Shown here piece by piece: positions 63,848 through 64,000 of a stretch of 64,000 nt of DNA. Location of the stretch: positions 496,001-560,000 of the forward strand of contig NZ_JAQZAJ010000002.1 in the NCBI RefSeq assembly GCF_028737195.1, given 5' to 3'. Position 1 is the first letter of the stretch; each line of letters begins with the position of its first letter. The translations under genes were made by a program, and so were the position numbers. The DNA comes from Pseudovibrio exalbescens. Lineage in GTDB: Bacteria; Pseudomonadota; Alphaproteobacteria; Rhizobiales; Stappiaceae. The notes beneath the pieces were generated by a model, which saw only the letters and a list, made by a program, of their open reading frames with translations, did no database searches and was not told where the DNA came from.

Positions 63848-64000
63848 ATGACGCGTATGTCGGCGTTTTCGAGCCCGTTTCTTTTGGGCTTCGACGATAT
63901 TGAGCGAGTGCTTGATCGGGTTAGCAAAGGTGGCAACGACGGCTACCCGCCCTACAATATTGAACGTCTTTCAGTTTCAGACGAAAAAAGTGATGTCATC
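63848..64000 (+). CDS. Small heat-shock protein Hsp20/IbpA family (N-terminal part, truncated by the window)
   Basis: 51 residues before the window edge. The segment FLLGFDDIERVLDRV followed by GYPPYNIERL (in short GFDDIERVLDRV and GYPPYNIE) is the N-terminal signature of the rhizobial/IbpA class of small heat-shock proteins, holdase chaperones. AAAGGA is 8 bases before the ATG. A sigma-32 promoter and a ROSE thermometer precede it, fitting that class. Confidence 0.9.
   Translation, partial: MTRMSAFSSPFLLGFDDIERVLDRVSKGGNDGYPPYNIERLSVSDEKSDVI

Overview
The window looks like a chromosomal segment of a marine-type alphaproteobacterium of the Hyphomicrobiales; Stappiaceae relatives such as Pseudovibrio or Labrenzia fit well. 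This rests on gene order and family type, not on a database match: the pckA / chvI-chvG-hprK-EIIA-HPr-ahcY block, an atpHAGDC operon without the F0 genes, the alphaproteobacterial addB-addA pair, aroA-cmk-rpsA beside a TIGR02300 gene, DivL with a tyrosine in the phospho-acceptor position, and a ROSE-type RNA thermometer. I see no insertion sequence, prophage, integron or CRISPR array.

Layout. 1-3.4 kb: end of sucA, odhB (two lipoyl domains) and lpd of the 2-oxoglutarate dehydrogenase complex. 3.4-4.4 kb: two orphan envelope proteins. 4.4-6.0 kb: thiM-thiE thiamine salvage behind a clear TPP riboswitch. 6.0-8.7 kb: xerC, a secreted endonuclease I and a small transaldolase. 8.8-16.2 kb: priA and the ATP synthase F1 operon. 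16.3-19.5 kb: a tiny protein resembling the GcrA C-terminus, then a MobA-like/XdhC pair for molybdenum hydroxylase maturation. 19.6-27.1 kb: pckA divergent from ChvI/ChvG, the HPr kinase/PTS phosphorelay and ahcY. 27.3-32.2 kb: divL, a TsaE-AmgK fusion and a MurU-like nucleotidyltransferase. 32.2-42.1 kb: addB-addA, trxA, grpE, a TRIC-type membrane protein, an ornithine cyclodeaminase-family gene and a LapA-domain protein. 42.1-44.0 kb: ihfB, sppA and chorismate mutase. 44.0-45.1 kb: an AT-rich, mostly gene-poor kilobase with dense RNA-like hairpins and an unlisted 49-codon ORF with an excellent Shine-Dalgarno. 45.1-50.2 kb: an orphan CelD/BcsL-type acetyltransferase and a D-glycerate module (glycerate kinase, GntP permease, CdaR-type regulator). 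50.5-55.3 kb: rpsA, cmk, aroA, a zinc-ribbon TIGR02300 protein and two identical tRNA-Ala(GGC) genes. 55.3-61.6 kb: photolyase and the ugpBAEC glycerol-3-phosphate transporter. 61.7-64 kb: hutW-hutX heme utilisation and, at the edge, a truncated Hsp20 gene with a sigma-32 promoter and ROSE thermometer.

Most of the window is housekeeping. No clearly undescribed multi-gene system was found. The parts most worth a second look are the 44.2-44.5 kb structured region and small ORF, the stand-alone GcrA-tail protein, the TsaE-AmgK/MurU linkage, the palindrome in the ahcY leader, and the ROSE thermometer.
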